Shown one piece after another: positions 1-14,306 of a DNA stretch of 64,000 nucleotides. The position numbers and the translations under genes are program-made. Position 1 is the first letter of the stretch; each line of letters begins with the position of its first letter. The stretch is taken from positions 6,891,207 to 6,955,206 of the forward strand of contig OZ234496.1 of assembly GCA_965153455.1 (NCBI GenBank), written 5' to 3'. This DNA comes from Sphagnum compactum. Lineage: Eukaryota; Bryophyta; Sphagnopsida; Sphagnales. A model generated the notes under the pieces. That model did not search any database and was not told where the DNA came from. It saw nothing but the letters and a program-made list of their open reading frames with translations.

Positions 1-1374
1 CATTTTTGTTTCAAAGTGTTTTAAAACATTTGGTTAAGGTAGTGGTAAGAAGAAAATATATTGCGAGAAATATTTTGTCTGCATTTTATTTTTGGAATGT
101 AGGAGAGAATGGACCTCCTATTGCGCTTGGGCAAATGAAGGCAATGATCTCAATACTTCAATTAATGACTCAACAAGGCATGAATATAAAGAAAAAGAAC
201 CTACAACAAAGGTTGCAAACCATGATGAAGTTAATGATGGGAACTAAAAGTGTGAATCCAAAGGAGAAGACAACATGAGGAAATGCTACACTTGTGAAAG
301 ACTATCGAAACTAGATGAGGGAGCAAAGTTGCAAACATAGATGGAGCCATTTTCAATAATAAAGCTTGTAAAGGCATTGCTAGAAAAAACAATAGAGGCA
401 CCCTTGTTCACCTCATGGCCCTTGTTGGTGTTTACGACTTTAAATGTGCACATATTTAATGGTTTGTTTGCATGCCCCAATATTGGCATCAAAGAAGTTG
501 AATATTCTAGAACTCTTTACCACTTAGTGTTGTTCATAATATTCTCCCCTTCCATCATGTTATAGCTTTTGTTAAGCTTGCATCTAAAATTATTCCAATA
601 GATTGTATTTCTTATAATGATTGTTAACTTGATGTTTTCCTCAAGTATAGTTTATTGGGAACACTACCATTCTCATTCAAGTACCTAAGACTAACAAAAA
701 ATCCAAAAGTAATTCAAAACAAAAACTTAAAAAACATTGAAAGACTTTTAACATTGTATGAGAGACTTTTGCCATGTCTATAATCAAGGGCAAAGTCATA
801 GAAAATAAAACTACATTGAATTAACGCATATATCATTTGAAATTTCCTATATGGATTGAGTAAGAATTTGGGGCTATTTACATGAAATGTTTATGATTTT
901 CCAAATCAATGGTGATTAAAATTTAAAATGGCAACGAAATGTGTGTTCCCCAAGACGTCTTGTTCTTATAACATAGATGTTAAGAGCTTTATTTTTGGAC
1001 ATTCATATATTAGGGTTTCACATCTTTCTTTTGCATTGATTGTAAATAATTTTCAATTTTATTCAAATTTTCATTTGTTAACATCAAAGCTTTAACATGT
1101 GAAGAACTTTGGGTCAATATTGTCTCTTTTGTTGGTATGGAAAACACCTAGTTTTTAATTTGTAGTTTCTTCCAAAAGGGTAAGGTAGGAACTAAAAACC
1201 TCAATTTGAACATTGGATTAGTTTACACCATATATGAACATTATACAACTAGGTCATCATTCTCTTTGTAACCCTATATTGTGTGAAACAAGGAAATAAG
1301 AAATAACATGTTCGTTAAGGAACCTTTTATGTTATTAAGCTTTGCATGTATGAAAATACTCATTTATTGACCAT

Positions 1375-1391
1375 CCCCCCCCCCCCCCCCC
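1375..1391. repeat. poly-C run, 17 nt
   Basis: Seventeen consecutive C on the plus strand inside AT-rich DNA. It is one of three long poly-C runs in the window (17, 21 and 25 nt), all with C on the plus strand. Confidence 0.95.
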
Positions 1392-3192
1392 TCACCAAAC
1401 CTTGGTACCAATTGTTATTCATTGCTAAATTGTTAGTGGGTATTTCATCAAAATAAACAATCAACATAGATGACCATGTGTTGTGTACTACTAGATTGGC
1501 GCCCAACACTATCAAAACTAACACACATCAAAACATGCACACAAAACAAACATTGAAGTGGGTTCCAACTACAAAACAAACTTTCCACAATATTATTATT
1601 CTACAATAAAAACTTGACACATTTCTTTGAATCTTGATACTCAACGACCAACTATTTTGAGCTTGAATAAAACTACATGATTTTAGTTGCAAGTTGCTCT
1701 TATTTGCATCACGTTTTAATTGGCCTTTAGGAAGTCATGGGAGTAGTAAGATCCAAGGAACTAATCTTTGTACCTTCATGTTGAATAAAAACATTGTGTA
1801 GGGCATTTGCAACCTTATGACGACAAATAAAAATTAGTATTCTACTAATGTGAACAATTTTGGATGTTTCAATAAATTGAGTATATTCTTATACTTTAAA
1901 TGAGTTGTGTGTTGATTAGATGTATAATACAATGAGATGTGGTTAAGGTGCTTCTTCAAATGTTGGAACAAGCATAAATTTGGTGATGTAATGTCCGTAG
2001 TAAAGTGTGATGGTAAGTACCTAGTTGTCAACCTTGTTGCAACATTAAGGAAAATGAGACAATTAGAGTACTAAGATTGAAGCCAAATTGGTCTCCTAAT
2101 TAAGGAAATTTTAAAATTATAGCCTTGATAATTTCTTGTGATTGTAGCTTGGAACCTAGTATATTGTAGTACCATGGCAAGGTCAACATTGTAATGTGGA
2201 CTAACTATATTATTTTGAAGATTCCACATCCTAAAATATAATAATCTAAAAAAAGCTATAATATTCCATGTTTTCTTTCACAAAATTTTGTTCTTTGGAA
2301 AAAGAAAATTCGAAAATTTCAAATTTCTTGAAAATGATATAATTAATTCACATCTAATATTACAAACAATTGTAAGTTTGCTTACACTTGCAATTATTAG
2401 TGGAAAATTTTTAATCTGTTCATTTAATTGCATTATAATATTTCATTCAATTCAAAAACCTAAACAAATGTGAAGGTGACAATATGCCATTTTGCCAAAG
2501 GCCATTTTGTATAGATTTAAGGTTTGGGGTTTAGGGTGCCATAAAATAAGACCATAGCCCTAGGAAAGGTTAATATATTGGACCTTCCCTAATTTTCGGG
2601 CCTAAACCCTCAACCTATGGTGCTCGATGCTATGGTCCTCAAATTAGGGGAGGTCTTGGGGAGTAGGCGTTTCCTTATATGTAAAGCACTTGGAGAAATC
2701 TTTTAGAGGAGAGTGTGGAAGACACTAAATACCCCCTAATGAGCTATCTTCAAACATCCTTGCAATATCTCAAGCGAATTTGCGCAAGAAACCCATAGTG
2801 TGCCCCTTATTTCCCCATCCCCATCCATAAACAAGAAATGTTTTACCTACTCTTAGTCCTCGGCTCTTTCTTTCCTCATGGTCTCTTTATTTTAAGAGGA
2901 GACAACCTTGGTTCTTTGGGCAAGGCTTCTCTCCTAAATTTGCCCTATCTTTCTTTCCCTAAAGTGGGCACACCTTGGTGCAATAATTGGCACCAAAAGT
3001 GCATTCCTTGGCCAACCTCCAATCCTCCTTTTAATTTCTATTTTTGTTACCATGGGTACAAAAGTTTGTGTGACTAAGTCTTTCAATACCTTTAGGTCTT
3101 CAAAAAAATTTAAATGAATCACTTTGTACTTGTTTCCTCTTGCAATGGAGTTGGTCCATTTGTGTCAAATTTTTAATAAAAATAATAATTGT

Positions 3193-3213
3193 ATATATAT
3201 ATATATATATATA
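3193..3213. repeat. (AT)n microsatellite
   Basis: An uninterrupted TA dinucleotide run of about ten units in AT-rich sequence. Confidence 0.9.
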
Positions 3214-4848
3214 ACTTTGGATTGTGCAAATGTGGACTACAAGAATCCATTTTAGAATTTCCAGACTAACTTGAGTCCCAGGGTCTGCCTTTTGTTCTGG
3301 GGAGTAGGGACACACAAGGTACAACCATTGAACAAAAAGAGAAACAAAAGGTGGTGTTTGGCAACCTGCTATGTTGCCAAAAGACTTGCTTTAAGTTGAT
3401 GAACTTCAAATCCAAAAGCATTTTGTGTACAAAAAAAAAGACTTTCAATGTGATATTAATATATTATGAACATTATTAAAATTACTTCAAGTGATGCAAG
3501 GGTTTAGGGTAATCAATTGTAAACCCCTATCAATTGTAATTTACAAAATTAATTCCAATTATATAAAAATTTATAATTATAACCCCATATCTGAATACCT
3601 ATGTGTATACTCCAGCATAGGGTCAGCTTCCACATTGACAAAACAAATAATGTTTTTCAAAAAATCAAGTTTATTTTTTTTACCATTTTCAAAAAATAAT
3701 TTCATGATCTAAAATATAAGCCTGCTACATGATATTGTCATATCATATGATTCAGATCTTTAGCTCACCATAACTATGAAGGCTCTCAACACCTCAACTT
3801 CATAGTTTCACAAAGATTCATTTCAAAATTTAAAGAGCAGTGTTTTTTTCTTTATTTCGGGGTGAATTCTTGCACTGTGGCAATAATTTTTTGGGGATTT
3901 TTTTAATATTAGTGTAAATTCCAAAAACATTGCTAACAAATTGGGAAAATTTTCCAAACTTTCAAAACCACAAAAATGGAAAAAAAAAAACAAAAAAAAA
4001 CCGTGAAATGGACCCTAGGGTAACGTATGTATTATGCAAGCATAAAATTGCATTAGTATTTTAAAATTTTGTCTTGGCAATTAAATAGGCATGGATCATT
4101 TACCAAAAGATCCATTCTCTTTTGTTCGGTATATGGTGTCCCTTTATAACCTTCTTGAACTCAACATTGATCGTTGGATAAGATCACATACAGATTAGAT
4201 CTTGTCCTTTTGAATGAAATGCCAATGGGTAGAAAACATTTGTGTTAAAAGATCACTAGATTTCTCTATTGTGTTGTAACATGTAGCCAAAAATTGTGAA
4301 GGATGCTGAAACTTTTTTACTTTCATATCTTGTTTATAGCCAGAATTGGCTATATTGTTTTATGGACAATTGCCATTTTAGCTACACCAGAAAAATGGAA
4401 AAAGAAACATTGTGACTCACTTGGGCCATATTTCAAGGGAATTGTCCCATAAATGTGCTTATTGCTTTGTGTAATAATTGAATTAGATTATTAAACTAAT
4501 ATTTGTGCACCATGGTGGTTGTCTTACAAATTTGCCTTTAGAAAGTTGAACAAGAAAATTTGACAGTTTTTAAATTAGTAAATTTCTTGAAGTTTGATTT
4601 CCTAATTTATGTGTCAAGTTTTTGTGTACAAATATATGTAAATATAAGGCAGGGTTAGTTAGTTGACCTTCATAAAAGGAGATATGTTGTTCTCATGTAG
4701 GTGAGTCTTTTTTTCCTCCATACTTATTAGGCTCATCCCAAGGTTTTTTGGTTTAGAGTCTTTTTCACGCAAGGAGCATAAAATGATATCATGAATTCAA
4801 AAAATGGGATTTTTTCATTATTTGACTCACATCAAAACCTAGTATATT

Positions 4849-4917
4849 TACCATTCAAATCAAAATACCTTCAATTGAACCCCCAATTTTTACCATTCAA
4901 ATCAAAATACCTTCAAA
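4849..4917 (+). repeat. 25-bp direct repeat, two copies
   Basis: The string ACCATTCAAATCAAAATACC and its next few bases occur at about 4,850 and again at about 4,894. Two diverged tracts about 150 bp apart (4,930-5,010 and 5,080-5,170) also look like old copies of each other. Confidence 0.7.
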
Positions 4918-5944
4918 ACACAAGTTGAAACCATCAAGATGACAAAAGAAATTGAATTGCCACATCTTAATACTTTAATTTGTTTGTTTTTGGGATTGAA
5001 TTTTGGTTACCATACGTAGTCTACCTAGCCCAAGTCCAATTGAGCCAATTAGTCCACCTTGTTTGAAAAAATAAAAAGATTTAAACTATTAAGATGGTAG
5101 ACAAAAACTCAATCATCATATCTTAACAGTCTAAGGGAATTTTTTTTCTTTTTTCTTTTGCGGGATTAAATTTTGATTATAAATAGTCCACTAAATCCAT
5201 CCAATCCTAACTAAAATACTTTGGTGATTGAATTTCAATCTTTATTGGGATAATTAATTTATACTTTCCAAAAAATTGACTACTTTTACTTAGGTTGACC
5301 CAATGTTAACCCTAAACCAATGTGAGATGAGACTATGTTGGTGCCAAAACTTACATGATGCAACAGAGTTGACATTGATAACCCTAGTTTTTTAAAGTCA
5401 TATTGGTATAGGTATGGAATGAACAAGTTGACCCTATAAACTTAGTTGCAATAGGTTTTGTGATCATGTTTAAAAGCAAAGATGTGCATTATATTACAAT
5501 GCAACAAGGCTTGTCAAATGCAAAAATTTCAAACTTGGATTATTACATTGTGATCATATTTTGTTCAAAATTTCATATTTAGTTTGACAAACTTATTTAT
5601 ATGAAAAATACAAAGTATTGATATGATAAATCAACACACGAACATCACATGTCAATTAATGTAAATCTTGAAAAGGACTTTCATCTTAATGCACTTGATC
5701 CTAAACTAAGGTGATGTGAAGTTACATTGGTGTTGTGATTGACATAACAAAGGCGATGCTGATTACTTTGGTTTAATGTACATTTAAAGCCGATTACTAT
5801 GTCTATGACAAACTTACATTAGTACCAATGTCTGAATTGGCCTTGGTTGATAGTTGATACCTTTGTAATTACATATGATTTCTCATATATTCTCAATACA
5901 TTTTGTGTATATATAGTTTTCCATATTTGACATACTTTCCAGGA

Positions 5945-5960
5945 GGTTTAGGGTTTAGGG
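5945..5960 (+). repeat. Internal plant telomere-type motif
   Basis: Two adjacent GGTTTAGGG units. Similar short tracts occur near 2,525, at 50,071-50,100 as CCCTAAA-type units, and near 57,669. They are too short to be a chromosome end and are interstitial telomere-like motifs. Confidence 0.7.
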
Positions 5961-6022
5961 TACCCCTTACATACACAATTATCTTAAATAGTTTTGAAAT
6001 ACAAACTTTAACATACGATTTG

Positions 6023-6120
6023 GTGTTCAGAGTGTGGACACAATAAGTAGATGTCCAACATCTTATCTATTGGCAGGGTCAGCGTGTTTGTGATGCCTTG
6101 TTTTCAATGGAGCTTCTAGT
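6023..6120 (+). repeat. Partial copy of a dispersed repeat (family of 15.0 and 20.9 kb)
   Basis: The segment beginning GTGTTCAGAGTGTGGACACA and running through ATCTTATCTATTGGCAGGGTC closely matches plus-strand 21,010-21,080 and the reverse complement of 15,000-15,075. It also shares the extension GTGATGCCTTGTT with the 15-kb copy, which the 20.9-kb copy lacks. Probably a fragment of a retroelement terminal region. Confidence 0.7.
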
Positions 6121-9100
6121 GTGAAGTTGATATCGGTTTCCTTTGGTTTTTAAAAATCTTTGGTTTTGGTCATTTTCATAATTTAGAAAAAAAAAGCTGG
6201 TCTGGTTTAAGATTAGGTTCAATTTCATCCAATGAAACAACTAAACAATTTTTTTGGGATGTAATATTAGTTTGTTCAACTATTACACACAATTCAACAT
6301 AAAGATTACGTAATATTAATTATGTACAATCAATCAAATGTAATAACGTGCATAAAACATAAGGCTAACCTTATATGTAATATTTATAAACTTATACTTG
6401 TCTACTTAGAGAACTCGAATCTATTTAAAATGCATAACACCCTACTTCTACTTTGTTTTTTTCCCCCTCAATTTTGTGATGCAGCCAAATTGACAAGAAG
6501 ATTTAGCCAAATTTGGCTATGGACCAAGAATGAAAGTAAGAATTCTTTTAGAATCTTTCATATTTTTGGCTCCATGTTAAAACCCAAAAGAGAAATCTGA
6601 TATATATAGGTATTTATTTATTTTAAAAAGTTGAAATCTGGCAACTAGAAAACCAAAAAAACACATCAGACATTTTGGAAAAAAAGCAAACTGGCCAAAT
6701 TTAGCTAGAAAAAAAACAATGACCCAAACCACCATTGCTTTAAACATGTAGACTTCATAAGTACTCATATAATCACTATTATTTCAATGGTTTCCATTAT
6801 TAACAATAATAATAATAATTGTGACTCCTCTCTATCAAACATATCTACATATTTTCCAAAAAATTGACAATATTAATTATCAATCTCATGCAAGAAAGGA
6901 CAAGAAGGACTCTTGATGTGAAATACAATGGATATTAAACAAAATCATCTCCATCATCTCACCATTTATATCAGATACATGTGTTATGGTTGGTTATCAC
7001 GGACATTGTTTAAATTTGGGTTTTCTTTTAGATTGTAAGGAAAATTTGCTTGGTTTGCAATGTTTTCTTTTTGTGTCAAATTTTCACATTTTTTAAACTT
7101 GAAAAATATGATTTTGATACATACAAAGGATTTTGTGAAAAATTGGCCCTAATTCCCGAGATTTTTGCAAACAAAAGAATTCTAAATCACTAGATTTCTA
7201 CAAATTTTATTGTTTAAAAAATGTCTTTTGAAAGTTTCAAAATTTCTGGAAATAATATAATTAATGTCAAAGGTGCCAAGGTACTATGGTAACATGCGAC
7301 CAATGTGACTTAAGTTGGCATATTACAACCATGTTCAATTGATTTTGGCATTTTTGTGATTTTTCTTGTAAACCAAAATGTCAATGCACAATTATGTAAT
7401 TATGCGAAAAGTTACCACCACCACACAAATTATCTTATCTTGGGCTATTCAAATTTTTTCATTTACATTTGTTTTGTGTAAATATCATTTGCAAAAAGTA
7501 ACCTTAAAAAAAATTTGCAACCTTTTTTCATTTTTTCGGAACCCCAAAAATGAATGGATCCATTCATTTTATTTGTTTGTAAAAATTCAAAATGGAGGAG
7601 GTTGTTGACATGTGTCCATGTAATTTGTTTAAAATGGTCCATAATGTTTGGTTCCAATAGTTTTAAAAAAAGGTTGCCTGGCTGTATGTTGTGACTTTTG
7701 ATGATTATGTAAGAACTTTCAAGTAGAATACATTATACTAAGCGTATAGAGTATTTGAATGGGATCTATAAGAAAAGGTCCAAATAGGAATGAATTTCGT
7801 TTACATAGAGTTAGTGAATTTGGAAACCCCTTGTTATTGGCTATAATTATCACAAAATATGCATTGGGATGTTCTTATGCATCAAGGATGCTACATTTGG
7901 AAGGGAGGAGGTTTTTAAATCTTGCAAATGAAATGTAAATCTCCCCTTTGGCTTAGAAGAAGATTCACACAAATGTTAAGTTCTCTCATCCACAAATTGA
8001 CAAAACTTCCATTGGCATCAACACCCAAGCACATCACAATGGTCCTTTGCCCATTGTTGGAGCCAATTGTGGGATTCTTGTTTTCACACATTGATGGGGA
8101 AATCTGTGAAAGTACTTGTGGACATGGTGTCTAGTGTATTAAGCATTGTCCCCCTAAATCCAACACTCAATGCAATGCTCTACAGAAAGACACTAGCCAT
8201 GAGAGTTGTAAGGTGAAAATCATATCATAAAAAATGACTATTGGCATCATGCTCCATATTATGATGGTTGGTGGAATAGCTTCAAAGGTGGTTTCTGAAA
8301 GTCACATAGATTTTGGTTTTGTCATGGTGACTTGAATTATTATGTGGGAGGCTTCTAAACGAAGTACAAGGTTGATAGACCCCTTGTGCTACAGTATGGT
8401 CTATTCATGAAGGAACGAATTTCATTTCAGATGTAATAACCCTAAGGGGGATATTAGTAAAAAAGGTAAAAAATACATGAGTAAAAATATATGGTGCAAT
8501 ATATTTGTTGTTGCGTATAAATTATGAGTTAATTAGTTAAAAATAGGGTACATTTTATTCAAATAAGGGTAAAAATGGGGTAATAGGAGCCAACAACAAC
8601 CTCTTGAGTCACTATGACTAGTTCTAAAAAGATGATGTGGCAACATAAGATTGGATGAAAAGTCATGAGATAGTCTTAAACAGCATTACTTAAACAATCT
8701 TTTTAAACTGTTTCATTGTGTTGAAAAGTTGGTTACGCGCTTTAAATGTGCTGAAAGGTATACAATATTTACTGGATTACTTTTCAAATTTTACTAAATG
8801 TTGAATTAATATATTAAAAAGAGCTTCACATAAATACAACATAAGTTTAAGTTAGTTTATGAGACTTATGTACATCAAAACCAAGGACTGGTTACACCAA
8901 AATTGGTTTTTATTAGCTTGATTTTACCCATAATCAATTTAATTATAATAATGGATTATAATTAATATAGGGTGACTTTTAATATATATTTAAAAATTAA
9001 ATAATAATAGGTGATAAAAAATAGGTTGGACAATATCTAATACCCCCTTGGAAAATGGTCGTTTAGCCAACGTAGATCCCAAACTTTACAGTAAGTGTCC

Positions 9101-9779
9101 CCTTCGAGGTAATAACAACATTAGAAGAAGTTGGTTTTGTTGTTTTTGAATTTATTAGATGTCATCTTCAAAATATATTTGGCAATGAAAGATTTGTCCC
9201 TATGCACAGACATTTGGAACCATATGCTTGGCCAAAACTTTGAAACAACTAGACTATTTGGCACCATGTTGTATTCAAGTTCTTCAAGGAGCATGAAAAC
9301 ATGTGGGAGGCTAGATGTGCTCTAAAAACAACTATTTTTCCATGTGGAAAGGTTCCTCCATTAAGCTATGGCAACATCATTTTTGGTGTAGGTGAAAACA
9401 ATAAATCATATTAAGTTATAATTAGAGATTACCCAACCTGCAATTGCATGGATTTTGTCACAATGATGGCAAGTTTGTTAAGAAAGGTAGGGAAAGCAAG
9501 TGTAGTGTAAGCACATTTATTAATGTCAAGGTACGTCTTTTGACATGTGAAACTGAGTTCTCCAAAATAAATTAAATTAACTTAAATTAAGAAATTTTGT
9601 CTTAAATTTGAAAAAACTTCTTTTCATTTTGCACTTCTCTCAACTACCTAATCACACTCATCAAATTCAAGCTGAGAAAGGGGAGTGGAAATTGAAGAAG
9701 TACATCCAAATGAAAAGCAACAACTCACAAGTTTTAATGTGTAACGATTCAAGAACTTAGAACGACAAAACATGGGAGG

Positions 9780-10260
9780 GTACATTACAATTTTTGGTTT
9801 TCATCAAAAATTCATCAAAACATCCAAGCGTACATTACAATATTTGGTTTTCATCAAAATCCACAAGGGTCTTGTCCAATCCCTACAAACTAAATACTAG
9901 ACACAAAGGCATGTCTTTGTCTAGTTCTTAACCAATTTCAGACTCTTTACAGGTGGGTTGTGTGTGGATTACACAACATTGGACCTCTTGTTGATAACTA
10001 ACCATCTTCTCAATAGCCAGCCAGCCAACATATGAAACTCGGTCAATTTTTAGTTTTCATCAAAACAATACCCGACCAGACTGGCCTGGCCCATACTGGT
10101 CTGGTCAGGTCTACAGAAAATAAATACCAGGCAAGTGGTCTATGTCTACTTCTTAACCCATTTCAGACTCAAGAGGTCAGTTATCGATAACCTAACCTTG
10201 GACTCTTGTTGATAATCGACCATTTTCTCAATAATCTACCCACACTATTTGAAACTTGAA
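9780..10260 (+). repeat. Diverged tandem duplication
   Basis: A short direct repeat (GTACATTACAAT and TTGGTTTTCATCAAAA, at about 9,781 and 9,832) is followed by a block at 9,900-10,020 that recurs in diverged form at 10,130-10,250. Shared strings include TTCTTAACC, ATTTCAGACTC and GTTGATAA followed by CATTTTCTCAATA. No coding potential is recognised. Confidence 0.6.
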
Positions 10261-13200
10261 ATTGGAGGTATGAATGCGTAATTGCCATCCATCTCCAGCA
10301 AAAAAATGTTCATGACAAAAATCGACGTTCAAAGAAATGAGATTTGACATCTTTAGAGCAAATCTACCTTGAACTTCATCCAAGTTATTGTGTGCAAACC
10401 ATTATACTACTACTACTCATGGTGGACCTACTCCTATGGATAATGATGGTATAATAGAGTTATCCGGAAAGGCATCCTGTCTTCACCCTATCTTTGAGCC
10501 TCCTTTCACCCACTATCCCCTCTTTCAGTGGAATCCGCAAAGTAATGAAATTTTATCAAATCTCAGTATGAAATGCTGAAACTCAGGATTTAATGCAAAA
10601 GGTTCGATAGTAATTATAGTAGTTGTACATGTGCAGCAGTGGAGCCGCTCAAGTAAAAGGAAAGACAGGATGAAAATCAGTTTACCACCAAAATTGCTGG
10701 TATTCTGAGTTTCTCCCCTCCCGCCACCCCCCTTGAATGCTAAAGTACTTTTTTTGCAGGTTTTTTTTTAATCTCACCCTGTGTATGACTAAACTCAGGG
10801 GTTTTGATGCTTTGTTTTCCTTACTTTAAGGATACTCTAATGTACAAAGCACTTAGAGCTATGGAATTAAAATCTTGACCCCTAAAATAAGTTCATTTTC
10901 ATTTTGTATTATCAAATCTCAAATGTCATTACAAAATTTGATCGTTCAACCCTAATGATGAAATTCAATTCCTTTAACATTAGGCTACCCCACTTGTTGT
11001 GTAAATAATCTAATGTTTATTCTATTTATATCATATGTCATTTGAACATTATGCAAAACCTCAAATTTGATCATTCATGTCTTATTGATAATTTGTTCAA
11101 ATGAAAAAATTGAAAATTATTTCATAAAGTTCCTTCAATAATATGCACAATTATATTTTTTTTAAGTAAAATTCATTTCAAATGAATATTTGAATTTTTT
11201 ATTGAATAACATTTCAATGACCATTCTTTGAAAAAATAAATTCAAACACATGATTTGTAAAGAAAAGTTTTTGGCTGATACAATAAACAATAAAAGTATA
11301 TCTTTCATATCTTAAACCTTCATTTGATGTAGGAATTTATATTATACATTTTTTTTACAATATATCATAATTTTAGTAATTTAGACAAATGAGTCCATGT
11401 AATTTATCCACATAGAATGTTTACAAATGGATTGTAAATCAATTATATCTAAAAATATATATTTGGATTATAACCTGACCATTAAAATTTGAACCAAAAT
11501 ATATTAACTAATTTTTGGAAATTATTAAATTTATTCATTTTACACATTCTAATTTAATAAATTTTTGTAATAAATTTTTTTTACAGATGTAAAATTTATT
11601 TCTTTACTTATATTTATTTAAGTTTATGATAAAATTTTAATGTACAAATAAATTATATTACATCTAAATTATATCACACATCTGACGTCTTTATTTTATT
11701 TTTAAATTAAGATATAAAAACTTATTTATATAATATATCATAATTTTACCAATCAAATTATTTCAATTATAATATTTAATTTATTCACATTGAATATTTA
11801 AATTGGATCATATATCAATTTTATTTTTTAAAAGTAAGAAATGTTTTTATATTACCTATATGTATAAGATTAATCAAAATCAATTCCATACATATCATAG
11901 TTTTCTATGTCCGTTCGTCTTCATATTATATTATTAACAGTCATTTTTTAACGATTGTAAAATAAATTTATGACCACATTGTTTATGCAATGACACATCA
12001 ATTTGTCCACATCATTTGCATAATCATTATTTAGTCATATTTGAAATGAGTTTATTCTAATCACGTTTTCAAATGATATTTTAAACGTCCATTTACTTTG
12101 TTATTGATCATTGATGCCATATGGATGAACATTTATAATAAAAAAATAATGTCATCCTTCCTATTAGTAAGTCAGCATCTACTAGTCAAATGCATCACTA
12201 ATATATCACTACAACTTTTTTTACATAGGATTTCAAATAATATTCTATGATTATAGTTGTTTGTGTAATTGTTTAGAACATTTAGTCATTGATTTCTTCG
12301 TTGCAAAGGAAAGAATTCCTTATAATGATATCTCTCACAAAACAAATCCATTTTCTTTCAAATTTTGAGAATGAAAAGGCTTCATATTTTTTAATAATAT
12401 TTCCAAGTTTCACTTCAACATTCTTTGAAATGAAGTCAAGATATAGATTTAAACAATTTAACCTTCATAACCTTTGATCTTGTAATTTTTTCCTTTTCTT
12501 TTCCTTCACATTATTTCTTTCCTTCTTTTCTCTTTTACATTTGAAAAATATTATGAAATAATGAAATACTTTCAAACAAGTTAGTTAAAAAGACTTTAAC
12601 TCTAGATTTCTTTCAACCTTTTCACCAAACAATTTAAAAGATTTGATAGCATGTTAACAAATAAAAAATCAAGTGCAAAATATAAATGATATGTTCACAA
12701 ACATGGAGCATATATTCAATAACACACCAAGGTTTTTGTCACACCCAAAACAAACAAATTTGTAACAATGAAAAAATGATCCAAACACCAAAAAACTTAA
12801 CCAAAATGCCAATGCCAAAAAAAAAAAAAACTAAAGAAGATAATGAAATAATCTCCAAATTAACCAATTTTTTTTTTTTTATCTAATAACTAATTAAGAT
12901 TAACTAAGTGAACTTGGATTCTCAACACTTAAGGCTACTTAAGAAGTACTTAACATGATCAACCTAGGGCTGATTCATAGGCCCCTAGATGTAAATCTTA
13001 TTAAGTTCTTTAAATAGTTTTTAAAAGTCCCCTAACTTAAATCTTAGGTTTACAAGCAAAAATTTTAAAAATGCCAAAACAAGTTTTAGAAACAACTAAA
13101 CATGTTTTTTCGCATGACTATTTTTTGCATTTGCAATCTAAATCTAGAGTTAGAAATTTTGAACCTAATGAATATAAAATAATTAATCAAATGATTTAAT

Positions 13201-14306
13201 AAAAAAAACAATTTCCCTTGCAACCCTTTGTTTCAAAATTTCAAAACCTTGAAATTTTCATATAATTTTTTTCCATCAAATTGGCCTAATGAACATGTAA
13301 TTGCATAAAAGGAAACATGATTTTCCTGTACAAAAAATTTGAAATGAATTGCATCATTTTGTACATTCCTTTATTAAAAAATGTATAATATGGACAATAA
13401 TTTGACTATAAATTGGTATATAACATCCAATAATTATTGGACCCTTTTTTAACCTTTTTTCTCAATAAATAATAATATAAAAAAATGTTCTCTCAAGATA
13501 TCATAGTTACAATATCTTGAACACTGTGAAAATCTAGAATTATCCTTTCCAATCCTTTTTCAAATAGACACTCTTTTTTGGAACCCCAACCATAAATGAA
13601 CTTTCTAAATAATCTTTATCATGTAACCTTTTATGTAAACTTAAATTTATTGTCCTTATCTTAGATAATGTTTAAGTAGGCCTTAGGTAACTTTTAAATG
13701 TGCCCTAGGTAACCCAGCCTCACATAAATCCTAACCTAGTTAGCCCCCTACTCTAGGCAGCCCCTCATCTAGGGATGGAAACGTAAGTAGATTGTACTCT
13801 AATTAGAATAAAAACTACGATGACCACTTGAGGATGTTTATCCTTACTTTTGAGGAGTGATTCTCGCTTTCCGAAACCTTATGGATAACTCAAAAGGAAG
13901 AGTGATTGAGTACGATGAAGCCCAATGTGAGGATTACTTTTTTGATATAAGTTTAATAGGCAATGTGCTTTCTAAAATTATTTTCATATATTTAAGGACT
14001 AGTAGGTGAACTAGGTATGGACTAGTATGGACTATAGATGGCTAAGTTGCTTGTCGAATAATGTATAATTCCTGCTTATGGTGTATGTTAGTGGCAGAAT
14101 GCATCATCAAATAATGTATCTCTTTGTGGACCTTATAGTAATGCAACTGACTGGTTTAGTTCATGTTTTTATTATGAATGTGTAGCCGGTTTGGGTTTCC
14201 TATTCAGGTGGGGCAAGAAGCCATATGCTAGTGCCACTTTTGGTGCGGGTAAGTTTCACGCGTAACTTGAATTGACTTAGAGAACACACTTGGAATGTGA
14301 ATTAAC

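Larger units (their letters stand above)
1..14300. other. AT-rich gene desert with degenerate repeats
   Basis: I see no recognisable gene here. Open frames are short (under about 95 codons), uncharacteristic and surrounded by homopolymer A and T runs. Visible structure is limited to a poly-C run near 1,375, an (AT)n microsatellite near 3,193, internal telomere-type motifs near 5,945, a partial copy of the repeat also found at 15.0 and 20.9 kb (6,023-6,120), and local duplications at 4,849-4,917 and 9,780-10,260. The stretch is probably old, decayed transposon-derived DNA, which is inference. Confidence 0.6.
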